Origin: Alphaproteobacteria bacterium
GTDB lineage: Bacteria; Pseudomonadota; Alphaproteobacteria; JANQMY01
Reading direction: 5' to 3'
Assembly: GCA_028289425.1 (NCBI GenBank)
Contig: JANQPL010000017.1
Location: 186,001 to 250,000, forward strand
Length of the DNA: 64,000 nt
This document shows positions 37,965 through 46,889 of this stretch, piece by piece. Below the pieces are notes generated by a model that saw only the letters and a list, made by a program, of their open reading frames with translations, was not told where the DNA came from and did no database searches. Within the stretch, counting starts at the first letter, position 1; every line of letters begins with the position of its first letter. The translations under genes and the position numbers were made by a program.

Positions 37965-38888
37965 ATGTTAGGTTGCCAGGTACTGCAAATGTCGCAAGGA
38001 AATCCCAAGGTTTTGCCGCCAATGCCCGCTTTAAAGGCCTTTGAAGCGGCAGCCCGTCACATGAATTTTAAGCATGCGGCCACGGAGCTGGGCCTGTCCG
38101 CCTCGGCGGTGAGCCATCAAGTGCGCAAGCTCGAAGACTATTTGCAAGTACCCCTTTTCAAGCGCGGCTACCGTAAGGTGGAACTAACGGCGGACGGCGC
38201 GGCCTATGCGGCCGATCTCATCCGGGGCTTTCACGAAATTCGGTCGGGGACGGAACGTTTACTGAATGCGCGGCGGCGCGAACCGTTCCGTGTCAGCACC
38301 ATGCCGGTCTTCGCCGCGCGCTACCTCACCGAAACCATCGGCGATTTTGAACGGCAGAATCCCGAACTCGATGTGCGCTGGGAGATCAGCCACACCTGGC
38401 GCGATTTCGACAAAGATGATTTGGATGTGGCGATCCGCTACGGTACCGGCGCGTGGCCGGGTCTGCATGCGGAGCGTCTGTTCAACATTCGCGGGCGTCT
38501 TGCCTGCGCGCCGTCCATGCTCGACGGCGAAACGCCGCTCCAAAAACTTGAAGATCTTAGACACCACGTGTGGATCGGCGTTCAGCAGGCCCCAAATTCT
38601 TGGGCGGAATGGACCGAAGCCGCCGGCATGCCGGATCTTCAACCGGCGCGCATTCTTTGGTACGACACGCTGGTGGGCGCACTGCAAGCCGCCCAAACCG
38701 GGCTTGGGTTTGTTCTGGGGCCGGACGTTTTGTTCGACCGCCACATTGCGTCAGGTCAATTGGTCTATCCGTTCGATGTGGTGTCCAATTCCGCCGAAAG
38801 TTATTTTTTCGTATGCCGGCCTCAAATGCGTGACGACCCCAAAGTCAAGCGCTTCCGGTCCTGGCTCAAGAAGCAGATGGACGCCTAA
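37965..38888 (+). CDS. LysR family transcriptional regulator (GcvA-like)
   Basis: PPMPALKAFEAAARHMNFKHAATELGLSASAVSHQVRKLEDYLQVPLFKRGYRKVELTADGAAYA. Confidence 0.93.
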   Translation: MLGCQVLQMSQGNPKVLPPMPALKAFEAAARHMNFKHAATELGLSASAVSHQVRKLEDYLQVPLFKRGYRKVELTADGAAYAADLIRGFHEIRSGTERLLNARRREPFRVSTMPVFAARYLTETIGDFERQNPELDVRWEISHTWRDFDKDDLDVAIRYGTGAWPGLHAERLFNIRGRLACAPSMLDGETPLQKLEDLRHHVWIGVQQAPNSWAEWTEAAGMPDLQPARILWYDTLVGALQAAQTGLGFVLGPDVLFDRHIASGQLVYPFDVVSNSAESYFFVCRPQMRDDPKVKRFRSWLKKQMDA

Positions 38889-39303
38889 GGCCGCCCGCTT
38901 GCACCAGCCGCGTGATGGACATGCCAACCAGCATGGCCACCACAAAGGCGATGGATTGTTCCGGCGCCGCGCCCAACGACGCGATCGCCGGGCCTGGGCA
39001 GAAACCCACCAATCCCCAGCCAATACCGAAAAGCGTGGCGCCACCGACCAATGGCAGATCGATGTCGTTCCGTGTGGGAAGTGCAAAATTGCCGGCAAAT
39101 AGGGGGTGGGGGCGCCGTGTCGCCAGCCGATGGCCCATGAAATTCACGGCAACCGCGCCCGCCATCACAAAAGCAAGGCTCGCATCCCAGGCGCCGAGGA
39201 TATCCAGAAAGCCCAGCACCTTGGCCGGATTGATCATGCCGGAAATTACCAGTCCCAAGCTAAACAACAGGCCGATCAGAAAGGCGGAAACGTGTTTCAT
39301 CAT
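38866..39303 (-). CDS. YeeE/YedE (DUF6691) membrane protein
   Basis: VSGMINPAKVLGFLDILGAWDASLAFVMAGAVAVNFMGHRLATRRPHPLFAGNF...GIGWGLVGFCPGPAIASLG. Confidence 0.87.
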   Translation of the reverse strand: MMKHVSAFLIGLLFSLGLVISGMINPAKVLGFLDILGAWDASLAFVMAGAVAVNFMGHRLATRRPHPLFAGNFALPTRNDIDLPLVGGATLFGIGWGLVGFCPGPAIASLGAAPEQSIAFVVAMLVGMSITRLVQAGGLRRPSAS

Positions 39304-39306
39304 GTC

Positions 39307-39726
39307 TTAGCCTCCTAACCCGTGCCGCACGACGAAAACCGTCACCATGGCAACGCCCATGAATATGGCAGTCGCCACAAACGACCGCGGTGAGAGGCGG
39401 GGCAAACCGCACACACCATGGCCGGACGTGCAGCCGCTGCCGATGACGGTACCGGCGCCGACGATCAATCCGGCGGCGATCAGCAACGGCATATTGTTGG
39501 TGACGGTGAAGGGGATCGATGATTGGGTTGCGGCTGTAAAGGCCACCGGGGCTGCGACCACGCCCAGCACAAAGGACAAGCGCCACCCCCATTCGCTTTC
39601 AATGGGCGGTGTCAAACGGCTGACAATGCCGCTTACCCCCATGACTTTGCCGTGGGCCGCCATGAGCAGTGTGGCGGCAAGCCCGATAAGCGCGCCGCCG
39701 ATCGTTGCAAGAACGAAATCGTGCAT
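39307..39726 (-). CDS. YeeE/YedE family membrane protein
   Basis: LIGLAATLLMAAHGKVMGVSGIVSRL...IVGAGTVIGSGCTSGHGVCGLPRLSPRSFVATAIFMGVAM; conserved GSGCTSGHGVCGL motif. Confidence 0.9.
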   Translation of the reverse strand: MHDFVLATIGGALIGLAATLLMAAHGKVMGVSGIVSRLTPPIESEWGWRLSFVLGVVAAPVAFTAATQSSIPFTVTNNMPLLIAAGLIVGAGTVIGSGCTSGHGVCGLPRLSPRSFVATAIFMGVAMVTVFVVRHGLGG

Positions 39727-40052
39727 TAGGACCTCCTGTTTTGATTGTTTTTTGGGGCACAAAACGTGTCGTACAGAAACATCATGATTTTCATGATGTT
39801 CGGATCGGCGATGGCGTAGAAGATGGATTGTCCATCGCGCCGTGTACGAACAATCCCTTCCCGCCGCAAAATGGCGAGTTGTTGTGACATGGCGGGCGGC
39901 TTCATGCCGACGGCGGCGCACAGCTCGCCGGACGACATCTCTCCCTCCACCAGCTGGCACAACACCATCAACCGGCCGGGTGCCGACAGCAGCTTCATAT
40001 AGCTACTCACCTCGTCGGCGGTTTCTTCCATCTGCGCGATGTCTAATTTCAT
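39726..40052 (-). CDS. ArsR family regulator, BigR/SqrR-like (persulfide-sensor type)
   Basis: LLSAPGRLMVLCQLVEGEMSSGELCAAVGMKPPAMSQQLAILRREGIVRTRRDGQSIFYAIADPNIMKIMMFLYDTFCAP, with Cys in GELCAAV and TFCAP; adjacent to YeeE/YedE genes. Confidence 0.85.
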   Translation of the reverse strand: MKLDIAQMEETADEVSSYMKLLSAPGRLMVLCQLVEGEMSSGELCAAVGMKPPAMSQQLAILRREGIVRTRRDGQSIFYAIADPNIMKIMMFLYDTFCAPKNNQNRRS

Positions 40053-40059
40053 GAATGCA

Positions 40060-40081
40060 TATTTGCGCAATTATGCAAATA
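40060..40081. promoter_or_regulatory. Candidate operator for the BigR-like regulator
   Basis: Perfect inverted repeat TATTTGC-GCAATTAT-GCAAATA immediately upstream of the ArsR-family gene. Confidence 0.6.
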
Positions 40082-40123
40082 AAGCAAGAAGTAGTTTGGA
40101 TGTTGTTGTGACCCGAACCCCTG

Positions 40124-40216
40124 GCGTCATTCGCCGGTTTAGCCGGCGAATCCATCTATCGTTAGGAATGCGCGGGTGGCGGGTTGGATTCGCCGATCAA
40201 ATCGGCGAACGACGCT
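40124..40216. repeat. Intergenic palindromic repeat (GGCGTCATTCGCCGG...GGATTCGCCGATCAAATCGGCGAACGACGC)
   Basis: Imperfect outer palindrome with inner inverted repeats TTCGCCGG-TTTA-GCCGGCGAA and TTCGCCGAT-CAA-ATCGGCGAA. Confidence 0.7.
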
Positions 40217-40251
40217 GAGTGTTTTCAGCCAGGCGGTGCACTTTTTAGCCG

Positions 40252-40406
40252 TCATTGCGAGGGCCGGCCGCAAAGCGGGCGTGCCCGCGGCCTGCCTTCG
40301 CCGAAGCGAAGCTTAGGCTTCGCGCAGGCAGGCAATCCAGAGTCGTTGGGCACGGAGCAAATGATTCTGGATCGCCACGCATTCCATTGGAATGCTCGCG
40401 ATGACG
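40252..40406. repeat. Intergenic repeat of the GTCATTGCGAGG...CGCGATGAC type with a nested palindrome
   Basis: Outer GTCATTGCGAGG / GCTCGCGATGACGAC, inner GCAATCCAGAGTC / TGATTCTGGATCGC, and nested GCCTGCC...GGCAGGC at 40290-40333. Confidence 0.75.
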
Positions 40407-40424
40407 ACTTTGGATGTTTTCGGC

Positions 40425-41804
40425 TTATCGCTTCCCAAACACCACGGGAAGGTGCCAGCACGTGTGCATGTCGCCCACGCGCAAGGACTGAAGGGCCGGG
40501 GCAGCGCCGTCTGCCGGCTTGAGATCTTGCAGTTCCTCAAGCAGAACGCGTGAGGCGGTGACGGCCGTATCGCGTGTCAGGGCGTAGAGAGAACGCGGCC
40601 TTTCTTCGGGCAGCGCCGGGAATTTGCTCGGTGGGCCCAGCCCAAAGGCGATGCCGGAGGCGAGCCCGTCGGCGCGGTATTGGCCGCGGGGTTCGCGCTG
40701 GCACACATCCTTGCGGTCAATGCGGAAGGCATCCGGATCTTCAAAGATGCCCGGGTCGCGATTGGCGGCGGCCGCCGAACAAATCAACAGAGCGCCTTCC
40801 GGCAGCAGTTGTCCGAACCGTTCCACTTCGTGCCTTGCGAACCGCTTGGCCGACAGAATCGGCGGCGAATGGCGCAAGGTTTCGTAATAGGCGTATTTCA
40901 AAAGCCGCGTTTCGTCCGCCACCCGGGCAAGCTGATCCGGATGGGTCAGCAACAGAAACCACATATTGGCGAGGGCGCCGTGCAAGGTTTCGTGATCCGC
41001 CTCGAGCACCGTGGTGGCCACATCTTCCGCCGTCGCCGGCCCGCCTTCCAGGTCAAGGGTTGCGATGGCGGAGATAACATCTTCCCCCGGATCCGAACGC
41101 CGCGCCTCAAGCAGAGGCCGGACAAGATCTGCAAGCGCTTGAACCGCTTGCTTGCCGTCCGCTTGAGCCTTTGGCTCCCAGGTGGCACCGCGCTGGGCGC
41201 GCCAATAAAGATTTGCAAAAGCGCCTAGATCATCCGCAGGCAGATTAAGCTGGTGCCCCAGAAGTTCGATGGCGAAACGCGCCGCAACGTCCAGCGCGAG
41301 ATCGGCTGTTCCGCTCGATGCCACGTCCGAAACGATGCGGCGGGCGATGGCTTCTGCGCCCGCATCCATCCGTTGTGCCTGAGCGGCCAAGACGGGAAGC
41401 TCGAAGCGGAGGTCACGGCCAAATCCCAAAAGGCCATAGGTCCACAGTTTCGAGCGGGTTTCAAAATTGGCGTCATCGGTGAAAATGGACGTCACATCGT
41501 CATAGCGCGTGACCCAATAGGCGTTGCCCAGCCAATCCCGGTAACACGGATAGTTCTCGCGCAGGGTGGCCAAGATGGGATAGGGATCGCTGCGATACTC
41601 ATCGGAAATCAAATCGCTCGGCTTTAGTTTCTCCGTCGACTGACGGACCCGCTGACGCTGATAGATTTCGTATGAGCGGTAGCCTTCCGCATTCTTGACG
41701 TGCCGTGGTGCTGCGGCCACGCCGTTATTGCCGACAGTCAAACGCCCTTGCCAGAAGCTCTGATCTGGGGGCGCGGCGGATTGTTTTTCTTTGTCCAGTG
41801 ACAT
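40425..41804 (-). CDS. Cytochrome P450-family protein lacking the heme-ligating cysteine
   Basis: P450 fold signals: NYPCYRDWLGNAYWVTRYDDVTSIF, ExxR in AYYETLRHSPPI, and ICSAAAANRDPGIFEDPDAFRIDR. Where FGxGxHxCxG is expected the sequence is FGLGPPSKFPALPEERPRS. Start chosen at internal MSLDKEK. Confidence 0.87.
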   Translation of the reverse strand: MSLDKEKQSAAPPDQSFWQGRLTVGNNGVAAAPRHVKNAEGYRSYEIYQRQRVRQSTEKLKPSDLISDEYRSDPYPILATLRENYPCYRDWLGNAYWVTRYDDVTSIFTDDANFETRSKLWTYGLLGFGRDLRFELPVLAAQAQRMDAGAEAIARRIVSDVASSGTADLALDVAARFAIELLGHQLNLPADDLGAFANLYWRAQRGATWEPKAQADGKQAVQALADLVRPLLEARRSDPGEDVISAIATLDLEGGPATAEDVATTVLEADHETLHGALANMWFLLLTHPDQLARVADETRLLKYAYYETLRHSPPILSAKRFARHEVERFGQLLPEGALLICSAAAANRDPGIFEDPDAFRIDRKDVCQREPRGQYRADGLASGIAFGLGPPSKFPALPEERPRSLYALTRDTAVTASRVLLEELQDLKPADGAAPALQSLRVGDMHTCWHLPVVFGKR

Positions 41805-41809
41805 GCGCT

Positions 41810-43258
41810 TCACACAACTTCGAAATCGATCCACAGATCGCGCACGGAAATGAGCCCGATGGGCACCAAGCTCTTACCATCAATGTCTTTCTTCATGCGT
41901 TCCACATTGATGCGCGGATTCTTGAAATGCTTGGCCAACACCATGGAGCCCAGCACCGCTTCCTGGTGCGAGATCCATGCGCCCGGACACAGATGCGGCC
42001 CCACGCCAAAGGCCATGTGGCTGCAGCGGCCCTCTTTCCTGAAACCGCTGCGCAAAATCTTGCCGCTGTAGAGGTCGGCCCGGTGGATATCGAAATCTTC
42101 CGGGTTCTCGAAGATGCGGTCGTCGTGGTTGGCCGAAAAATCGACCATCTGAACCAGAGATCCCGCCGGGATGGTCACCCCGTGCAGTTCCACGTCATAG
42201 GTATTGTGACGCGGTTGTCCGCCGATGGGTGTGGAATGACGCAGGGTTTCGTGAAACGCGTTGTCCCACAGCGCCTCGTCCGCCATCACTTGCGCAAATT
42301 GCTCTGGATGCTGCAACAGAAGGTACCACATATTCATAATGGCGCCGCGGGTTGTCTCGCCGCCACCGCCGACGATCAGCGCCACATTGGAGGTGATTTC
42401 TTCCGTCGACAGATAATCGCCGTCGATCTTCTCTTCGCAGAGTTTAGAAATGATGTCCTTGCCGATGGACTTGCCGTCATCGCCATAGAGGAAGGTGGGC
42501 TGCTTGCGCCGCTCGCGTACGATGGGCTCCAGATAGTCTTCCAGATCCTGCCGCGCTTCGAGCCCTTGCCGGTGGGTGTCGGACCCGCCCAGCCCCGACA
42601 TCATCGAATTGTACCAATAATAGAACTGCCCCCGCGCTTCTTGAGGAAAGCCCAGCACTTCACACACCACGCGGATGGGGAATTCGTTGGCAAAGGCCTT
42701 GCCCAATTCTACCGTGCGCGTGCCGTCTTCGTTTTTCACATACCAGTCTTCGTCGGCGGCTTCCCACGCGTCGATCATTTCGCGCGCCAGCCGCTCGATG
42801 GACGGCAGGCGGTTCTTCAGCGCCTGTCCCACGAGATGTTGGCCATAGAGATTACGCCGGCGTTTGTGCTCGATACCGCTCAGCTCAAGCTGGGTGTTGC
42901 CCAGCACCCCGCTCGACGAGCCTTTGGGAATGGTGTTGAAGCCCTCATCGTCGAAATAACAGGTGGTGATGTCGTCATAGCGTGTCACCCAATAACAATT
43001 GTGCAGCGTGTCGTGATAGACCGGGTAGTGGTCGCGCAAGATCTTGTAATAGGGGTAGGGGTTGCGCGCGAATTCGTAGCTGTCGAAGACGCGCGGGTCG
43101 AAGAGCGGCGTGCCGTCGGGGCTACGTCCCATATCAGCCGCTTCGCCGATGGGCATGAGGGGAATTGCGGATGACGAACTTTTTTCAACGTCGCGCCCGT
43201 TCGTGTCTAATTCCAATACATTGGCGATGGCGGCGGTGATGGCGTTCCCCGATGACAT
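41810..43258 (-). CDS. Cytochrome P450 (canonical Cys loop)
   Basis: I-helix GGGGETTRGAI, ExxR in HETLRHSTP, heme loop FGVGPHLCPGAWISHQEA. Confidence 0.95.
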   Translation of the reverse strand: MSSGNAITAAIANVLELDTNGRDVEKSSSSAIPLMPIGEAADMGRSPDGTPLFDPRVFDSYEFARNPYPYYKILRDHYPVYHDTLHNCYWVTRYDDITTCYFDDEGFNTIPKGSSSGVLGNTQLELSGIEHKRRRNLYGQHLVGQALKNRLPSIERLAREMIDAWEAADEDWYVKNEDGTRTVELGKAFANEFPIRVVCEVLGFPQEARGQFYYWYNSMMSGLGGSDTHRQGLEARQDLEDYLEPIVRERRKQPTFLYGDDGKSIGKDIISKLCEEKIDGDYLSTEEITSNVALIVGGGGETTRGAIMNMWYLLLQHPEQFAQVMADEALWDNAFHETLRHSTPIGGQPRHNTYDVELHGVTIPAGSLVQMVDFSANHDDRIFENPEDFDIHRADLYSGKILRSGFRKEGRCSHMAFGVGPHLCPGAWISHQEAVLGSMVLAKHFKNPRINVERMKKDIDGKSLVPIGLISVRDLWIDFEVV

Positions 43259-43340
43259 GCGTCACCTCATTGCTCTTTGTCGTGTGCCAATTATGATAGC
43301 ACCCTCCGCATCGCTGCCAACGGAATAAAATTTTTCAACA

Positions 43341-43631
43341 ATGACCTATGTGATTACAGATGCTTGTATCGACGTGAAAGACGAGTCCTGCGTGGCGGTC
43401 TGCCCGGTCGATTGTATCTATGCGGATGAAGATGACCGCATGCGCTACATCCACCCCACTGAGTGCATCGATTGCGCGGTATGTGTGGAGGCCTGCCCCG
43501 TGGCGGCGATCTATGCGGAAGCCGACCTGCCGGCAGACGCCCAACCGTTCCTCGACATCAACGATCTGTGGTTCAAGGACAAGCAAGCTGCCCGCGCTCA
43601 GGTGGAAACCCAAAAACCGGCGGATCATTAG
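43341..43631 (+). CDS. Ferredoxin with two Fe-S motifs (FdxA-like, 3Fe-4S/4Fe-4S)
   Basis: [60 protein letters not shown]. Confidence 0.93.
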   Translation: MTYVITDACIDVKDESCVAVCPVDCIYADEDDRMRYIHPTECIDCAVCVEACPVAAIYAEADLPADAQPFLDINDLWFKDKQAARAQVETQKPADH

Positions 43632-43642
43632 CCCCTGCTTCG

Positions 43643-43763
43643 ACTGTCATCCCGGACGCGGCGCGTCGTGAAATGACGCGCTGCAGATCCGGGATCTATA
43701 ACCCCTGACCCTACGATTTGGTTCCGGTGGTTATGGATCCCGGGTCAAGCCCGGGATGACAAT
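43643..43763. repeat. Intergenic repeat of the GTCATCCCGG...CCGGGATGAC type
   Basis: Ends TGTCATCCCGGACGC and CAAGCCCGGGATGACA, with internal GATCCGGGATC and GGATCCCGGG. Confidence 0.75.
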
Positions 43764-43821
43764 TGAGTGTGGGGCACCGTTCCGCCCAAACGCTTGGCGA
43801 ATGACGGCAGTGAGATAGGCC

Positions 43822-44586
43822 TTAACCCGTAATCCTTTTGTACGCCGGCTGGCGGGGCGGCAGGGTGACGGGTTCGCCCGCCCAGGCGCCGATGTTCTCA
43901 CCGGTGCGGCCGTCTTCGATGATGTCGAGGGCCAATTGGGCGATCTGTTCTGACTTCATCACCGTTGCTGCAAATTCCGGCGGCAGCTCGCCATTGGGGA
44001 ACGCACCGCGCAGCATGGGTGTATCGGTGGCTCCCATGCAAATGGCGTTGACCGTCACACCATGCTCGGCCAATTGATTGGCCCAGGCATCGGTAAAGCC
44101 GTTCAACGCCCATTTGGACGCATTGTAGAGATCGGTCATCGGCGAATTGGTGCCCGGAGATTTTGCGGGCAACACGTAATAGGCGCTCATATTGATGATG
44201 TTGCCGCCGCCTTGCTTCAGATGCGGCACGCAGGCGCGGGATAACATCAACACGCCCTTGAGATTGGTGTCCATGATGTAGTCCCAATCTTCAAGCGCCT
44301 GCTCCCAAGAGGACGTGACCGGTGTCTGCCGCCAATGGGCCGCGTTGTTCACCAGAATATCGATGGCGCCGAACCGCTCGACCGTGGTGGCCACGACCTG
44401 CTCCACCTCAGCGCGTTGGGACACATCGGCACGTAACCCCACGACACCGCTCGCCTCCGAAATGGCTGGGTTTTCATCGACGGCCACAACGTTCGCGCCT
44501 TTGTCCGCGAAGAGCTTGGCGACGGCCTGGCCAATGCCTTGGGCGGCGCCGGTGACGATCGCTGTCTTGTTCTCAAGCATCGCCAT
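43822..44586 (-). CDS. SDR family oxidoreductase
   Basis: KTAIVTGAAQGIGQAVAKLFADKGANVVAVD...ILVNNAAHWR...DLYNASKWALNGFTDAWANQL (YxxxK). Confidence 0.94.
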   Translation of the reverse strand: MAMLENKTAIVTGAAQGIGQAVAKLFADKGANVVAVDENPAISEASGVVGLRADVSQRAEVEQVVATTVERFGAIDILVNNAAHWRQTPVTSSWEQALEDWDYIMDTNLKGVLMLSRACVPHLKQGGGNIINMSAYYVLPAKSPGTNSPMTDLYNASKWALNGFTDAWANQLAEHGVTVNAICMGATDTPMLRGAFPNGELPPEFAATVMKSEQIAQLALDIIEDGRTGENIGAWAGEPVTLPPRQPAYKRITG

Positions 44587-45472
44587 GGAGCGCCTCCTCT
44601 TGGATGTAGAGAAGCGGCAGAGCCGGCTCCAGCTTCGGCGGGCGGCCGACACACAAATTGATGTTGTTGGCGTTACGCCCCCCTGGCCCTTCTTTCAACA
44701 GGTCGATCACTACTTGGGCCACATCTTCCTTGGCCATCCAGGTGGCGATTTCCTTTTGCTGCTCTTCGGTTTCCTCGCTCGGCGTTTGAGGAAACCTGAA
44801 AAAGTCGCGGATCATCCAGGAATCGGTGGCCCCCATGCACATGGCATTCACCCGAATGCCATGGGGTTTGAGCGCCTGTGCCCACGCAAACATCAGCCCG
44901 TTGAGCCCCCATTTCGAGGCATCGTAAATGTCCATCATGTGGCCGCCGCTGGTGGGACGCCGTGCGTCCGCCCACGGACAATTTGGGTTCTTCGGACATT
45001 GATCGTGCGGCGCGCCGCAGGTGAACATGTGGTCGGTGGCGATGTTGACAATCTCGCCGCCGCGGCCTTGCTCAAGCATCTGCGCAATCACCGCGCGGCC
45101 GATCAGGAACTCGCCCTTTAGGTTGGTGCCGACCATTTCCTCGTAATCATCGAGGGTTTTGTCGAGGGCGTCATCCGCCATACTCACTTTGCATTTGCCC
45201 GCATTGTTGATGAGGATGTCGATGCCACCTAACGCGCTGATGGTTTCGTCCACAAAGCGCCGTACATCATCAGGCTTCGACACATCTGCGATCATACCGA
45301 AGGCCCGCACGCCCTTCGCTTCAAGCTGAGCTGGCAGCTCCATGATCTCCGGTCTTATGTCGCAGACGGCAACGTCGACGCCTTCCGCAGCGAGAGCATG
45401 TGCATAGGCCGGGCCGATGCCTACGGCCGCGCCGGTGACGATTGCGGTCTTGCCGTTCAGGGAAACAGTCAT
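44573..45472 (-). CDS. SDR family oxidoreductase (paralog, with Cys-rich insertion)
   Basis: KTAIVTGAAVGIGPAYAHALAAEGVDVAVCD...ILINNAGKCK...DHMFTCGAPHDQCPKNPNCPWADARRPTSGGHMMDIYDASKWGLNGL. Confidence 0.94.
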   Translation of the reverse strand: MTVSLNGKTAIVTGAAVGIGPAYAHALAAEGVDVAVCDIRPEIMELPAQLEAKGVRAFGMIADVSKPDDVRRFVDETISALGGIDILINNAGKCKVSMADDALDKTLDDYEEMVGTNLKGEFLIGRAVIAQMLEQGRGGEIVNIATDHMFTCGAPHDQCPKNPNCPWADARRPTSGGHMMDIYDASKWGLNGLMFAWAQALKPHGIRVNAMCMGATDSWMIRDFFRFPQTPSEETEEQQKEIATWMAKEDVAQVVIDLLKEGPGGRNANNINLCVGRPPKLEPALPLLYIQEEALHGDA

Positions 45473-45606
45473 GGACAAGCTCTCCCAACAAGTTTGTTTT
45501 AGGGTAGTATACAGAGAATTCGAATGGTCAGAATAAACGACTGTGTTTTCGTTACGAGGCCCGCCCTCGTGCAGAAAAAACACAAACGCAGGGAGGCGTG
45601 CAAAGA

Positions 45607-46197
45607 ATGGATCCATCAGCGGAAGAGTTGCGCGAACTTTTTCACAAACAAAAAATCACCGACGTCATCATGACCTATTGCCGGGCCATCGATCACATGG
45701 ACGAAGCCCTTCTGCGCACCGTGTTCCATCCGGATTCGCAACATGAACATGGGTTCAAAGGCCCCAGCAGCGATCCGACCGCGGAGTCCTCCCCTGGCAA
45801 ACCTGGGGACTTTGTGTCCTTCGCACTGGCCACCCTGTCAACCCACACCCACACCCACCACCAGCTTGGCAACATCTTTGTGGAAATCGAGAACGAAAAC
45901 CTGGCGTTCACAGAAGCCTATTTCACCGCCTTCCACCGCATGCGTTCCAAGAGCGATCCCAAATCGGGGCCCATGGCGTTCGATACGGAAATGGATTTCT
46001 GGGTCGGCGGCCGTTACATGGACCGGTTCGAACGGCGCCATGGCCGCTGGAAGATCGCCTGCCGGAAAGCGACCACGGATTGGCAGCGCATTGAATCGCC
46101 AAGCTCCATGGGCATGCCGGAGGTACCTGCCCATCTCAAAAGTCATCAGAGTAGGGATGATCTGGTCTATCAGCGGCGCGAACTCCTGGTACCGTAA
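45607..46197 (+). CDS. SnoaL-like/NTF2 family protein
   Basis: LRELFHKQKITDVIMTYCRAIDHMDEALLRTVFHPDSQHEHGF...GRYMDRFERRHGRWKIACRKATTDW. Confidence 0.9.
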   Translation: MDPSAEELRELFHKQKITDVIMTYCRAIDHMDEALLRTVFHPDSQHEHGFKGPSSDPTAESSPGKPGDFVSFALATLSTHTHTHHQLGNIFVEIENENLAFTEAYFTAFHRMRSKSDPKSGPMAFDTEMDFWVGGRYMDRFERRHGRWKIACRKATTDWQRIESPSSMGMPEVPAHLKSHQSRDDLVYQRRELLVP

Positions 46198-46206
46198 GAG
46201 CTCGCC

Positions 46207-46446
46207 ATGACACCTCACCTCTGGTTCGACTTGTCGGTCATTTTGGGGCTTGCGTGCCTTTGGATGGGCACGATGATCCTGATTGTCGGCGGTTTGCCGC
46301 GGCAACTCCGGCGGGGAGAGATTCCCACAGCGCCGCCCGGCACGCCCGAAGCCTTTGGCCTGTGGTGGCTTGATCAATATGCCTATATCGGACTGACGGT
46401 GCTGGGGGTAGGCGTTGTTTCGCTGATTACCGCGGCAGTCGGCTAA
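46207..46446 (+). CDS. Small membrane protein, hypothetical
   Basis: 79 aa with two hydrophobic segments; tightly packed between SnoaL-like and MAPEG genes on the same strand. Confidence 0.7.
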   Translation: MTPHLWFDLSVILGLACLWMGTMILIVGGLPRQLRRGEIPTAPPGTPEAFGLWWLDQYAYIGLTVLGVGVVSLITAAVG

Positions 46447-46469
46447 CGAAAATCACGGGAGACCCATCC

Positions 46470-46874
46470 ATGCATGGCGTGTTTGTTCCCATTACCTTCT
46501 TCTATGCGGCACTCTTGGGCTTACTTTTAGTGGCGCTTGCCATTCAAGTATCATGGGCCAATGTGAATGCGGCGAAGCTGCCCGATTGGAAACCCAAAAC
46601 GGTTTTGCGCGTGCAGGCCAACTTCGTTGAAAACGTGCCCATGGCGCTGATCCTGTTGTTTTTGGTGGAGATGAGCGGCATGCCCAATAGCTGGGTTCAT
46701 GCGTTGGGTACCACATTGGTGATCGCGCGGGTGTCGCACGCCTGGGGTCTGTCCACCAATCCGGGTGCTACCTATGCCCGCCTGTTCGGCGCGCAGACAA
46801 CGTTTTTTCTGCTGTCGATCATGAGTGTTGCAGGGCTTTACTATTTCATCGTGCCGCGTGTGTTCGGCCAGTGA
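46470..46874 (+). CDS. MAPEG family membrane protein
   Basis: VLRVQANFVENVPMALILLFLVEMSGMPNSWVHALGTTLVIARVSHAWGLS. Confidence 0.9.
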   Translation: MHGVFVPITFFYAALLGLLLVALAIQVSWANVNAAKLPDWKPKTVLRVQANFVENVPMALILLFLVEMSGMPNSWVHALGTTLVIARVSHAWGLSTNPGATYARLFGAQTTFFLLSIMSVAGLYYFIVPRVFGQ

Positions 46875-46889
46875 CGAAGGGGAACCGCC

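Noticed and set aside
39307-39960. Longer 217-aa start for the YeeE/YedE gene
   Set aside because: The N-terminal part overlaps the ArsR-family coding region out of frame and is Arg-rich; start at 39726 is preferred.
41705-43174. 489-aa plus-strand ORF
   Set aside because: Antisense to the canonical P450 gene, which has clear motifs; no independent support.
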